A DNA stretch of 64,000 nt from Tabrizicola piscis (GCF_003940805.1 NZ_CP034328.1:248001-312000); one strand, 5' to 3'. Shown: positions 30,537 through 38,802, counted from the first letter of the stretch. Numbers and translations: made by a program. The notes: generated by a model from the sequence alone, not told the origin.

Positions 30537-31721
30537 ATGCAGAAGCTGCAGCAATCGCCCAAGGACCCGGGCTTCGTCCAGAACCCCTACCCGTTCTACG
30601 AACGCGCGCGTTCCGGTGGCCCGTTCTTTCACTGGCAGGACTATGATCTGGTCTGTACCGGCAATGCGGCCGCCGTGAATGCCATCTTCCGCGACCGTCG
30701 CTTTGGCCGCGAGCCTGTGGATCCATTGCCGATTCCCGCGCATCTTGCGCCCTTCTACGCCGTCGAAGCCCATTCCATGCTGGAACTGGAGCCGCCGCGC
30801 CACACAAGGCTGCGCAATCTGGTGCTGCGGGCCTTCACCTCACGCCGGATTGCCGGGCTTGGGCCCGACATCACGGCGCTTGCAACCGAGTTGGCCGATG
30901 CGCTGCCACCAGGACGGTGCGACCTGCTGCAGGCCTTTGCCCAGCCCTTGCCCGTGCGCATCATCGCCCGGCTTCTGGGGGTGCCCGAGGACATGGCGCC
31001 TGACCTGCTGCGCTGGTCCAACGCCATGGTCGGCATGTATATGGCCGGCCGGACCCGCGACATGGAAGACCGGGCCATTGCCGCCACCGAAGCCTTCGTG
31101 GCCTTCCTCCGCTCCTATGTCGAGGAGCGGCGGGCGCAGCCGGCCGATGACCTGATCACCCAGTTGATCGCCGCCGAGATGGACGGCGACGCCCTGTCCA
31201 CCGACGAGCTGATCTCGACCTGCATCCTGCTGCTGAACGCAGGGCATGAGGCAACGGTGCACACGATCGGCAATGGCGTGAAGACGCTGCTGGAGACCCG
31301 GACCCAGGCCTCGGCCCTTGGTCCCGATGCAGTGGCGGGCACGGTGGAAGAGATCCTGCGCTTTGACCCGGCGCTGCACATGTTCACGCGGTATTGCTAC
31401 GCCGAGGTCGAGGTGATGGGCCAGACCTTCCAGCGTGGTGATCGGGTCGGGCTGCTGCTGGCCGCAGCGAACCGCGATCCGGGGGCATGGGACCGGCCCG
31501 CGCAGTTCCTGCCCGGGCGACCCACCCGGCCAAACGTCAGCTTCGGCGCGGGGCTGCATTTCTGCGTCGGCGCCCCCTTGGCACGGCTTGAGCTGCAGAT
31601 CGCCCTGCCGATCCTGTTTGCGCGGCATCCAAGCTTACAGCTGGCCGCCCCGCCGCAGTATGGCGACGTCTACCATTTTCATGGCCTGAAAGAACTTCTC
31701 GTCACCACCGGATCTGATTGA
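30537..31721 (+). CDS. Cytochrome P450
   Basis: 394-residue soluble bacterial class I type P450 (heme monooxygenase). Conserved elements: C-helix HTRLRNLVLRAF, I-helix oxygen-activation motif AGHEAT, ExxR in EEILR, and heme loop FGAGLHFCVGAPLARLE with axial Cys343. Needs ferredoxin and a reductase, but no such genes adjoin it; fpr lies about 5 kb away. Substrate cannot be assigned. Downstream is a repeat-rich gap before a convergent regulator gene. Confidence 0.93.
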   Translation: MQKLQQSPKDPGFVQNPYPFYERARSGGPFFHWQDYDLVCTGNAAAVNAIFRDRRFGREPVDPLPIPAHLAPFYAVEAHSMLELEPPRHTRLRNLVLRAFTSRRIAGLGPDITALATELADALPPGRCDLLQAFAQPLPVRIIARLLGVPEDMAPDLLRWSNAMVGMYMAGRTRDMEDRAIAATEAFVAFLRSYVEERRAQPADDLITQLIAAEMDGDALSTDELISTCILLLNAGHEATVHTIGNGVKTLLETRTQASALGPDAVAGTVEEILRFDPALHMFTRYCYAEVEVMGQTFQRGDRVGLLLAAANRDPGAWDRPAQFLPGRPTRPNVSFGAGLHFCVGAPLARLELQIALPILFARHPSLQLAAPPQYGDVYHFHGLKELLVTTGSD

Positions 31722-31781
31722 GCGGCGCGAAACGCGCCGCACACGACCCCTCGTCGTCGCGTGCCGCTCCTCCTCAGCGCA

Positions 31782-31868
31782 TGAGGGGCTAGCCCCTCAA
31801 ACTCCCCAGAGTATTTGGCAAAGAGCAGGATCATTTGCTCTTTGCCAAATACTCCCGCCGGAGGCGTT
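31782..31868. repeat. Intergenic element, copy 5 (extended palindrome)
   Basis: Palindrome TGAGGGGCTAGCCCCTCA (31782-31799), then an inverted repeat with perfect 18-bp arms AGTATTTGGCAAAGAGCA (31810-31827) and TGCTCTTTGCCAAATACT (31836-31853) around 8 bases, followed by CCCGCCGGAGGCG. Sits between the convergent P450 and Lrp-type genes, where it can act as a bidirectional terminator. Confidence 0.8.
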
Positions 31869-31954
31869 TACCCGAGCCGGTTGGGGCGCGCCCGCGCGCC
31901 CCAGAGGCGAGACAAAAGGAATGCGCGGTACGCGCGCGAGTCGATGGCCGGCGG

Positions 31955-32416
31955 TCAAAGCGGCAGGACGGTGGTCGATTTGATCTCTTCCATGCTCAGG
32001 AGTGCCGTCACGTTGTAGATCCGCACTTCGGAAATCAGCGCCTGATAGAAGGTGTCATAGGCCCGGGCATTCTTGACGCGCACTTTCAGGATGTAATCGA
32101 TATCCCCCGCCAACCGGTGCGCTTCCAGCACCTCGGGACGCTCCTTCAGGGCCTTCAGGAACTTGCGCTGCCAGTCCGCCTCATGCTCCGACGTGCGGAT
32201 CAGGACGAAGAAGCAGGCCTCAAGCCCCAAAGCCTCGGGGTCGAGGATCGCGGTCGTTCGGGTGATCACGCCCTGTTCGCGCATGCGGCGGATGCGGTTC
32301 CACACCGGGGTCTTTGACGAGCCGACCTTGCGCGCAATCTCGTCCAGGGACTGTTCGGCGTCGGTTTGCAGTTCGGACAGGATTTTCCGGTCCAGATCGT
32401 CCAATTGGGCCGCCAT
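31955..32416 (-). CDS. Lrp/AsnC-family transcriptional regulator
   Basis: 153 residues: N-terminal helix-turn-helix (LDDLDRKILSELQTDAEQSLDEIARKVG and TPVWNRIRRMREQGVI) and C-terminal RAM ligand domain (about 65-150). Divergent from the siroheme/sulfite-reductase cluster across a 135-base gap, so it is the likely local regulator of sulfur assimilation, sensing an amino acid such as cysteine or methionine (inference). Confidence 0.9.
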   Translation of the reverse strand: MAAQLDDLDRKILSELQTDAEQSLDEIARKVGSSKTPVWNRIRRMREQGVITRTTAILDPEALGLEACFFVLIRTSEHEADWQRKFLKALKERPEVLEAHRLAGDIDYILKVRVKNARAYDTFYQALISEVRIYNVTALLSMEEIKSTTVLPL

Positions 32417-32551
32417 TCGCCTTCACCCCGTCAAGCCGGAACCCTGTTCCACCAGCGCGCAGTATCGGAACAAACGTCCTTATCTGCAAGGGCGTCTGGC
32501 GGAAATCCGGGAAAATCTTCTATACTGGGTCAAGAATTTCGGGGTCCGGTC

Positions 32552-33310
32552 ATGTTCAGCCTTCCTTCCCATCCTGTCCTTTTCGTCGGTGCCGGTCCCG
32601 GTTCGGCTGATCATCTGACCTTGGGCGCCTTGCGTGCGATCACGCAGGCCGACGTGGTGATCCATGACCGTCTGGTCGGGCCCGAGGTGCTGGACCTGAT
32701 TCCGCCCCCTGCCCGGCGGATCGATGTCGGCAAAGAAGGGTTCGGCCCGTCGACCCCGCAAGCCACAATCAACGCCACCCTTGTGGCCGAGGCCCTGACC
32801 GGCGCGCGGGTTGTCCGTCTGAAGGGCGGCGACTGTGGCATCTTCGGGCGGCTGGATGAAGAGATCGAGGCTTTGGAGGCGGCCGGAATCGGCTTCACCA
32901 TTCTCCCCGGTCTGACCTCGGCCACAGTGGCCGCTGCGCGCATCGGGCAATCGCTGACCCGCCGGGGCCGCAACGCCAGCCTGCGGATCATTACCGGGCA
33001 TGACATGGCCGGCTTTGCCGATCAGGACTGGCGCGGTCTGGCCCGCAAGGGCGAGGTGGCCGCCATCTACATGGGCAAGAAATCCGCCCGCTATATCCAA
33101 GGCCGGCTGATGATGCATGGCGCGGCCCCCGACACTGCCGTGACCGTGGTGGAAAACGTCAGCCGCGATGATGAACGGATCCTGCCGGCCACCCTTGCAA
33201 CCCTGCCTGACGCCGTGGCAAGGGTCGCGGGCCCCGCCGTCATCCTGTTCGGCCTCGCCCCACGCAAAGCCGCCGCCGCCCTGTCCCTCCGCAAGGAAGC
33301 CCACGCATGA
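32552..33310 (+). CDS. cobA: Uroporphyrinogen-III C-methyltransferase (SUMT, CobA/CysG-type)
   Basis: SAM-dependent methylation of uroporphyrinogen III to precorrin-2, the first step to siroheme needed by the sulfite reductase downstream. 252 residues: VGAGPGSADHLTLGALRAI, VIHDRLVG, VVRLKGGD and the SAM region. The usual GGDPFxFGR reads GGDCGIFGR here, so Pro is replaced by Cys. No fused dehydrogenase/ferrochelatase domain as in CysG. Start at 32552; overlaps the next gene by 4 bases. Confidence 0.9.
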   Translation: MFSLPSHPVLFVGAGPGSADHLTLGALRAITQADVVIHDRLVGPEVLDLIPPPARRIDVGKEGFGPSTPQATINATLVAEALTGARVVRLKGGDCGIFGRLDEEIEALEAAGIGFTILPGLTSATVAAARIGQSLTRRGRNASLRIITGHDMAGFADQDWRGLARKGEVAAIYMGKKSARYIQGRLMMHGAAPDTAVTVVENVSRDDERILPATLATLPDAVARVAGPAVILFGLAPRKAAAALSLRKEAHA

Positions 33311-33609
33311 GCCGCCGTTTCACCCCGAAGGTCGTCACCGCAAACCTGCTGCGCGAAGGCGATGTGGTCTATCTGACCGCCGATGACCGCTGGTCACCCC
33401 ACCACCACGAGGCCGAGCTGATCGAGGATGAAGCCCACGCCCAGATGCGGCTCCTCCATGCCTCGGCCCAGAAACTGCTTGTGGTCGGGGCCTATCTCGC
33501 CGATGCGAAAGCCGGGGCGCATGGCCCGGAGCCGACCCATTTCCGCGAGGCGTTCCGCACCCGCGGCCCGTCGAACTATCCCCACGGCAAGCAAGCCGAT
33601 CTGGTGTAG
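33307..33609 (+). CDS. DUF2849 protein of sulfur-assimilation cluster
   Basis: 100 residues, DUF2849. Sequence features: TPKVVTANLLREGDVVYLT, a His cluster WSPHHHEAELIED, and C-terminal RGPSNYPHGKQADLV. No signal peptide or membrane segment. Overlaps cobA by 4 bases and precedes sulfite reductase, so it is co-translated with siroheme and sulfite-reductase genes; biochemical role unknown. Confidence 0.85.
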   Translation: MSRRFTPKVVTANLLREGDVVYLTADDRWSPHHHEAELIEDEAHAQMRLLHASAQKLLVVGAYLADAKAGAHGPEPTHFREAFRTRGPSNYPHGKQADLV

Positions 33610-33627
33610 GTCGGGCTTCAGCCCGAC
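33610..33627 (+). other. Stem-loop between DUF2849 and sulfite reductase
   Basis: GTCGGGCT/AGCCCGAC, an 8-bp stem directly after the DUF2849 stop and 20 bases before the sulfite-reductase start. Within an operon, so likely RNA processing or partial attenuation rather than full termination. Confidence 0.45.
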
Positions 33628-33646
33628 TCTCTTGAAAGAGCCCGCG

Positions 33647-35317
33647 ATGTATTCCTATTCCGACTTCGACGAAGCTTTCGTGCGCGCCCGCGTCGCCCAG
33701 TTCACCCAGCAGGTCGAACGCCGCCTTGACGGCAGCCTGACGGAGGAAGAGTTCCGTCCCCTGCGGCTGATGAACGGCCTTTATCTGCAGCTGCATGCCT
33801 ACATGCTGCGGGTGGCGATCCCTTACGGCTCGCTGAACCCCGGCCAGATGCGCCAGCTTGCCCATATCGCCGACACTTGGGACAAGGGCTATGGCCACTT
33901 CACCACCCGGCAGAACATCCAGTTCAACTGGCCGAAACTGCCCGACGTGCCCGCGATCCTGCAGGCTCTCGCGGATGTGGAGATGCACGCCATCCAGACC
34001 TCGGGCAACTGCGTGCGGAACGTGACCGCCGACCATTTCGCCGGAGCCGCCGCCGATGAAATCGCCGACCCTCGGCCTTACGCGGAACTGCTCCGCCAGT
34101 GGTCCACCGACCACCCGGAGTTTCAGTTCCTGCCGCGCAAGTTCAAGATCGCCATCACCGGCAGCCCGAATGACCGCGCCGTGACGCGCGCCCATGACAT
34201 CGGCCTGCGGATGGTCCGCAATGCTGCTGGTCAGCCGGGCTTTGAAGTGATGGTCGGTGGCGGCCTTGGCCGGACCCCGATGATCGGTGTGACGGTGCGG
34301 GAGTTTCTGCCGGAAGCCGACCTGCTGCCGTATGTCGAGGCGGTGCTTTCCGTCTACAACACGCTTGGCCGCCGCGACAACAAGTACAAGGCGCGGATCA
34401 AGATCACCGTGCATGAGACCGGGGCCGAAGAGATCACCCGGATGATCGAAGCCCGCTTCGCCGAGCTTCGCCCGCTCTTTGGCGGCAACGACCAGAAACT
34501 GCTAGCCGACATCCGTGAGGCGTTTGCGCCCCCCGCCTTCCGCAATGCGCCGACCGACGCCTACGACGCCTTCCACAGCGCCGACCCTGTGTTCCGCGCC
34601 TGGGCTGACACCAACCTGACCGCCCATCGCAACGCGCAATATGCCATCGTCACGATCAGCCTCAAGGCGCATGGCGAAACCCCCGGCGATGCGACCAGTG
34701 CCCAGATGCGGCTGATGGCTGACCTGGCCGAGAAGTACGGGCACAGCGACCTGCGGATCAGCCATGAACAGAACGTCATCCTGCCGCATGTCCACAAGTC
34801 TGACCTCCCGACCCTGCATGCGGCGCTGATGCAGGCCGGGCTGGCAACGGCCAACGTGGGCCTCTTGTCCGACATCATCGCCTGCCCCGGCATGGATTAC
34901 TGCGCGCTGGCGACGGCCCGGTCGATCCCCGTCGCGCAGGAACTGGCCACGCATTTTGAGGCGTTGAAGCTGGAGCATGAGATTGGCCCCCTGAAGATCA
35001 AGATCTCGGGCTGCATCAACGCTTGCGGGCATCACCATGTGGGCCATATCGGGATTCTGGGGCTGGACCGGGCGGGGGTGGAAAACTACCAGATCACCCT
35101 TGGCGGCGACGGCACGGAAACCGCGGTGATTGGTGACAAGACCGGCCCCGGCTTTGCCTATACCGAGATTGTCCCGGCCATCGAACGCATCCTGCGGGCC
35201 TATCTTGCCCTGCGGCTGGAGCCGTCCGAGACCTTCCTGCAAGCCTTCCGCCGCGTGGGGATGGACCCGTTCAAGGTGGCACTCTACGAGACTGAAGGCG
35301 CGCAAGATGCCGCGTGA
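33647..35317 (+). CDS. cysI: Sulfite reductase hemoprotein (nitrite/sulfite reductase family)
   Basis: Reduces sulfite to sulfide with siroheme and a [4Fe-4S] cluster. 556 residues with two ferredoxin-like half-domain repeats. Cluster cysteines: CPGMDYC (Cys413, Cys419) and GCINAC (Cys456, Cys460), the last also binding siroheme; FTTRQNIQFNW and FKIAITGSPNDRA precede. The surrounding cysH and DUF934 genes favour sulfite over nitrite. No flavoprotein CysJ is nearby; electrons may come from ferredoxin through Fpr, encoded downstream. Start at 33647 set by MYSYSDFDE and an AGAG site. Confidence 0.92.
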   Translation: MYSYSDFDEAFVRARVAQFTQQVERRLDGSLTEEEFRPLRLMNGLYLQLHAYMLRVAIPYGSLNPGQMRQLAHIADTWDKGYGHFTTRQNIQFNWPKLPDVPAILQALADVEMHAIQTSGNCVRNVTADHFAGAAADEIADPRPYAELLRQWSTDHPEFQFLPRKFKIAITGSPNDRAVTRAHDIGLRMVRNAAGQPGFEVMVGGGLGRTPMIGVTVREFLPEADLLPYVEAVLSVYNTLGRRDNKYKARIKITVHETGAEEITRMIEARFAELRPLFGGNDQKLLADIREAFAPPAFRNAPTDAYDAFHSADPVFRAWADTNLTAHRNAQYAIVTISLKAHGETPGDATSAQMRLMADLAEKYGHSDLRISHEQNVILPHVHKSDLPTLHAALMQAGLATANVGLLSDIIACPGMDYCALATARSIPVAQELATHFEALKLEHEIGPLKIKISGCINACGHHHVGHIGILGLDRAGVENYQITLGGDGTETAVIGDKTGPGFAYTEIVPAIERILRAYLALRLEPSETFLQAFRRVGMDPFKVALYETEGAQDAA

Positions 35318-36056
35318 TCTGCACTCTGGCCCGGTGGCAGAGCGTGTGGCGGCGCTGAACGCGCGCTACAAGCACCACTCCGCCACCGCCGTGCTGGAAC
35401 ATGCGTTGAAGGATGATGACCTTGGCCGTGTGGCGCTGGTCAGTTCCTTCGGCGCGGAATCGGTTGTGCTTTTGCACCTTGTCAGCGTGATCGCCCCGGA
35501 AACCCCGGTGTTGTTCGTCGACACCAAGATGCTGTTTCAGGAAACCCTCGACTACCAGCGTGAACTGGCCGAAAAGCTTGCGCTCTGCGACATCCGCACG
35601 ATCCGCGCCAACCCGGCCCGGGTGAATTTCGAAGATCCGGACGGCACGCTGCACCAGTTCAACACCGACAGCTGCTGCAACGTCCGCAAGGTCGAACCGC
35701 TGGAGCGGGCGCTGTCCAAGTTCGACGGCTGGATCACCGGCCGCAAACGCTTTCAGAACGCTGACCGGGGCACCATCGACTTTTTCGAGAACGAAGGCGA
35801 CTTCCGCATCAAGGTCAACCCGCTGGCCCATTGGGGGCGGGAAGACCTTGAGGAATACATGGTTGAAAACCGCCTGCCCCGGCATCCTCTGGTGGCGAAG
35901 GGTTTTCCTTCCATCGGTTGCGCGCCTTGCACGTCTGCGGTGAAACCAGGTGAAGACCCGCGCGCAGGCCGTTGGCGTGGAACACAAAAGACCGAATGTG
36001 GTATCCACTTCATCGACGGCAAGGCCGTGAAACTACCCAAGGAGAACGCGGCATGA
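35307..36056 (+). CDS. cysH: Assimilatory adenylylsulfate (APS) reductase CysH
   Basis: Reduces activated sulfate to sulfite. 249 residues: PP-loop-like ALVSSFGAESVVLLH, substrate helix, cluster cysteines SCC (Cys123, Cys124) and GCAPC (Cys205, Cys208), and catalytic Cys231 in TECGIH. The CC plus CxxC set marks the [4Fe-4S] APS-reducing type rather than the PAPS type of E. coli. Overlaps sulfite reductase by 11 bases and DUF934 by 4. Confidence 0.94.
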   Translation: MPRDLHSGPVAERVAALNARYKHHSATAVLEHALKDDDLGRVALVSSFGAESVVLLHLVSVIAPETPVLFVDTKMLFQETLDYQRELAEKLALCDIRTIRANPARVNFEDPDGTLHQFNTDSCCNVRKVEPLERALSKFDGWITGRKRFQNADRGTIDFFENEGDFRIKVNPLAHWGREDLEEYMVENRLPRHPLVAKGFPSIGCAPCTSAVKPGEDPRAGRWRGTQKTECGIHFIDGKAVKLPKENAA

Positions 36057-36457
36057 CCGTCATCGTCACCGACGCGGGCTTTGCCCCCGCCACCCAGCGC
36101 GAGATTGTGGCGCTGGCCGATCTGACCGACCAGACGGCTGTGGACCTGTCCAACACCGACGACCCCCATGCGCTGGTGGGGCGGCTGGATGAGCTGACGC
36201 TGATCCGCGTCGCCTTCCCCGCCTTCAACGACGGCCGCGCCTTCACCATCGCCCGCCGCCTGCGTGAGCTTGGCTATACCGGCCAGCTTCTGGCGCTTGG
36301 CCCGGTGATCGCCGACCAATACGCCATGCTGCGCCGGGTGGGGTTTGACGGGGCGGAAATTCCAGACGATATCGCCGCCCGCCAACCCGCCGACCAGTGG
36401 CAGTTCCGCGCAAGTGACTGGCGCCAGCACCACTATCAGGCCCGCCTGCGCGCCTGA
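36053..36457 (+). CDS. DUF934 protein of sulfur-assimilation cluster
   Basis: 134 residues, DUF934, regularly found next to cysH and sulfite reductase. Contains IRVAFPAFNDGRAFTIARRLRELGYTGQLLALG and the C-terminal DQWQFRASDWRQHHYQARLR. No cysteine-rich motif, so not itself a ferredoxin. Start overlaps the cysH stop (ATGA). Last gene of the operon before a 61-base gap holding an FNR-like site. Confidence 0.87.
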   Translation: MTVIVTDAGFAPATQREIVALADLTDQTAVDLSNTDDPHALVGRLDELTLIRVAFPAFNDGRAFTIARRLRELGYTGQLLALGPVIADQYAMLRRVGFDGAEIPDDIAARQPADQWQFRASDWRQHHYQARLRA

Positions 36458-36464
36458 CTTTCGT

Positions 36465-36478
36465 TTGACCTCAATCAA
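36465..36478 (+). promoter_or_regulatory. FNR/FnrL-like box upstream of fpr
   Basis: TTGACCTCAATCAA differs at one position from the FNR consensus TTGATnnnnATCAA. It ends 40 bases before the fpr start. Seen directly: the motif; inferred: oxygen- or redox-dependent control by an Fnr-family regulator. Confidence 0.5.
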
Positions 36479-36518
36479 GGCTAAGAACGGACGGCTGACT
36501 TAGGCCGACCTCACCCCC

Positions 36519-37352
36519 ATGACCGAAGCGATCCTGATGACCGAAGCAAGCCCTATCCCCGCCGCAAAGCTGCATTTGCCCGATGCCCAGACTGTCACCG
36601 CGGTGCAGCACTGGACGGACCGGCTGTTTTCCTTCCGCGTGACCCGGCCGCAGTCCTTGCGGTTCCGGTCGGGGGAGTTTGTGATGATCGGCCTGATGGG
36701 CGACAACGGCAAACCCTTGCTGCGCGCCTATTCCATCGCCTCGCCCGCCTGGGATGACGAGCTGGAGTTCTACTCGATCAAGGTGCCGGATGGGCCGCTG
36801 ACCTCGAAGCTGCAGCATATCCAGGTCGGGGATGAGATCATCCTACGGTCGAAGCCGGTGGGGACGCTGGTGCATGATGCCCTTTTGCCCGGCAAGCGGC
36901 TGTGGTTTCTGGCGACGGGCACCGGCCTCGCCCCTTTCGCCAGCCTGATGCGGGAACCTGAGACCTATGAGAAATACGATCAGGTCATCATGATGCACAC
37001 CTGCCGCGAGGTGGCGGAGCTGGAGTATGGCAAGCGGCTGGTGGAAGGCCTGAAGGATGATCCGCTGATCGGCGAGTTGGTGGCCGACAAGCTGATCTAC
37101 TACCCCACCACCACGCGTGAGCCGTTTCATCATATGGGGCGGGTGACGGACAACCTTTCCTCCGGCAAGGTCTTTGCCGATCTGGGCCTGCCGCCGATGA
37201 ACCCGGCCGAGGATCGGGCGATGGTCTGCGGGTCGCTGGCCTTCAACGTGGACGTCAAGGCGATCCTTGAAGGGTTCGGGCTGCGCGAGGGTGCGAATTC
37301 TGAACCGCAGGAGTTTGTGGTGGAAAAGGCCTTCGTCGGCGACGGGATCTGA
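36519..37352 (+). CDS. fpr: Ferredoxin-NADP+ reductase Fpr
   Basis: FAD enzyme moving electrons between NADPH and ferredoxin. 277 residues: FAD motif RAYSIASPAWDDELEFYSIKV, GTLVHDALLPGKRLWFLATGTGLAPFASL (NADP site), C-terminal VEKAFVGDGI as in bacterial subclass II enzymes. Might supply electrons to the sulfite and APS reductases encoded upstream and to the orphan P450 (inference). An ATG at 36537 is an alternative start. Ends at the same 20-base hairpin seen after mnmA. Confidence 0.94.
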   Translation: MTEAILMTEASPIPAAKLHLPDAQTVTAVQHWTDRLFSFRVTRPQSLRFRSGEFVMIGLMGDNGKPLLRAYSIASPAWDDELEFYSIKVPDGPLTSKLQHIQVGDEIILRSKPVGTLVHDALLPGKRLWFLATGTGLAPFASLMREPETYEKYDQVIMMHTCREVAELEYGKRLVEGLKDDPLIGELVADKLIYYPTTTREPFHHMGRVTDNLSSGKVFADLGLPPMNPAEDRAMVCGSLAFNVDVKAILEGFGLREGANSEPQEFVVEKAFVGDGI

Positions 37353-37353
37353 G

Positions 37354-37373
37354 CCTGTCCCGGGCAGGGACAG
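37354..37373 (+). terminator. Stem-loop after fpr
   Basis: CCTGTCCC/GGGACAG hairpin starting 2 bases after the fpr stop; the 20-mer is identical to the hairpin after mnmA at 5431. No T-run. Confidence 0.55.
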
Positions 37374-37458
37374 TGTCGGGAGGCCCATGATGTCAATGGC
37401 TTACGAATTCTGTTCATAAAGCCTTAAGACTCTGCCCCGCCCGAACGCAGCATATGCA

Positions 37459-37488
37459 AAAGGCCGCCGGAGCGATCCGGCGGCCTTT
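37459..37488 (-). terminator. Terminator of the Ala-rich membrane protein gene
   Basis: AAAGGCCGCCGGA/TCCGGCGGCCTTT, perfect 13-bp stem with a 4-base loop, 23 bases past the stop of the minus-strand gene. It ends in T-residues on that strand; also readable on plus. Confidence 0.8.
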
Positions 37489-37511
37489 GTCATGGTCCAA
37501 GAGAGCCGGGC

Positions 37512-38015
37512 TTACATGCCAAGCGCGGTCTTGACCTGTGCGACGGTGTCGGCGACCAGCGCGGGGTTCGCGCGGGCGGCTTCGACAGCGGTCTTGAGCG
37601 TGGTCTTGGTCGCTTCGTCCAGCGACGAGCCGTCGATCAGGGCGGTGACGGAGTCTGCGTTGAAGTTCGCAGGGTCAAGGGCCGCAGCGGCATCGGTCAC
37701 GGCTTCGGTGGCGGCGGCAGCACCTTCGGTCACAGCCTCGGTCGCGGCGGCGGCGCCTTCGGTGACAGCTTCGGTCGCGGCGGCAGCAGCTTCGGCGGCG
37801 GCGGCTTCAGCAGCGGCGGCTTCCGCGGCAGCGGCTTCGGCAGCGGCAGCCTCAGCGGCGGCGGCTTCGGCGGCAGCGGCGGCGGCAGCCTCTTCGGCCT
37901 TCTTCGCGGCTTCCTCGATCATCGCAGCTTCCTGCTGCGGCTTGTAGACGAACTGGTAATAGCCCCCACCAGCCAGGAGGACGACGAGTGCGCCGATGAT
38001 TACAGTTCTGTTCAT
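37512..38015 (-). CDS. Ala-rich membrane-anchored protein of unknown function
   Basis: 167 residues. An uncleaved N-terminal membrane helix (VIIGALVVLLAGGGYYQFVY) is followed by a charged helix, six pentad repeats EAAAA (residues 50-79), three copies of an 11-residue repeat TEAVTEGAAAA/TEAVTDAAAA (81-112), and a small C-terminal helical domain (PANFNADSVTALIDGSSLDEATK). Looks like a rigid single-helix spacer from the inner membrane into the periplasm. Start at 38015 fits the membrane helix and a GGAG site. I do not recognise a family; not homologous to a known enzyme. Confidence 0.75.
   Translation of the reverse strand: MNRTVIIGALVVLLAGGGYYQFVYKPQQEAAMIEEAAKKAEEAAAAAAAEAAAAEAAAAEAAAAEAAAAEAAAAEAAAAATEAVTEGAAAATEAVTEGAAAATEAVTDAAAALDPANFNADSVTALIDGSSLDEATKTTLKTAVEAARANPALVADTVAQVKTALGM
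37677..37868 (-). repeat. In-gene tandem repeats (15-bp and 33-bp units)
   Basis: Coding tandem repeats of the Ala-rich protein: six degenerate 15-bp units encoding EAAAA, then three 33-bp units encoding TEAVT(E/D)(G/A)AAAA. Such arrays change length by slippage or recombination. Confidence 0.8.
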
Positions 38016-38238
38016 ATCAAAAACTCCATTGACCGGAACATGGACCCGGATGGCGGTCATATGGCAGTTTGTACCCCACTTGAAAAGGCCAGAGCGGCTT
38101 TCGCGCGTTAAATCGCCGGTTGAAAGACGTCGTCGCAGAGCGCGCAAACCCCAATAGACCCCAGGACTTGGGCTTGCGGCAGACGGCCCGGAGGGCTAGA
38201 TTGCACGGGCAGGATGCAACAACCAAAGGACGCACACC

Positions 38239-38778
38239 ATAGCCCGCCGCCCCCACAATGCCCCGCCGCAACGCGAAACCGGCCCCCGGATCAATGACCG
38301 CATCCGCGGCACCGAGATCCGCCTGATCGGCGCCGATGGCGAAAACGTCGGGGTCGTGACCCCCGCCCGTGCCATGCAGATGGCCGAAGAAGCCGGGCTT
38401 GACCTGGTCGAAATCTCGCCCACTGCGGTGCCGCCGGTCTGCAAGATCATGGACTTCGGCAAGTTCAAGTATGAGACCCAGAAGCGCGAGGCCGAGGCGC
38501 GGAAGAAGCAGAAGATCATCGAGATCAAGGAAATCAAGTTCCGCCCCGGAACGGATACCCATGATTACGACGTCAAGATGCGGTCCGTGGTCAAGTTTCT
38601 GGAGGAAGGCGACAAGGTCAAGGTCACGCTGCGGTTTCGCGGGCGCGAAATGGCGCACCAGGATCTTGGTCTGGAACTGCTCAAGCGGGTTGAGGCTGAC
38701 GTGGCCGAGCTTGGAAAGATCGAATCCTTCCCCCGGCTGGAAGGCCGCCAGATGGTGATGATGATCGGCCCGAAATAG
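38239..38778 (+). CDS. infC: Translation initiation factor IF-3 (non-AUG start AUA)
   Basis: Binds the 30S subunit and enforces start-codon and initiator-tRNA choice. 179 residues when started at ATA 38239 ([19 protein letters not shown]); E. coli IF-3 has 180. N-domain [17 protein letters not shown] and C-domain [21 protein letters not shown] are typical. No ATG, GTG, TTG or CTG lies in frame between the upstream stop (38197-38199) and the conserved N-domain; ATA has AAGGA eight bases upstream. The first GTG (38356) would delete the N-domain start. Rare start codons allow IF-3 to autoregulate. Confidence 0.88.
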   Translation: MARRPHNAPPQRETGPRINDRIRGTEIRLIGADGENVGVVTPARAMQMAEEAGLDLVEISPTAVPPVCKIMDFGKFKYETQKREAEARKKQKIIEIKEIKFRPGTDTHDYDVKMRSVVKFLEEGDKVKVTLRFRGREMAHQDLGLELLKRVEADVAELGKIESFPRLEGRQMVMMIGPK

Positions 38779-38802
38779 GCCTGTCTTTCTGCGCTGTGGT
38801 TT

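Noticed and set aside
38356..38778. GTG start for infC
   Set aside because: Would remove the conserved start of the IF-3 N-domain ([10 protein letters not shown]).
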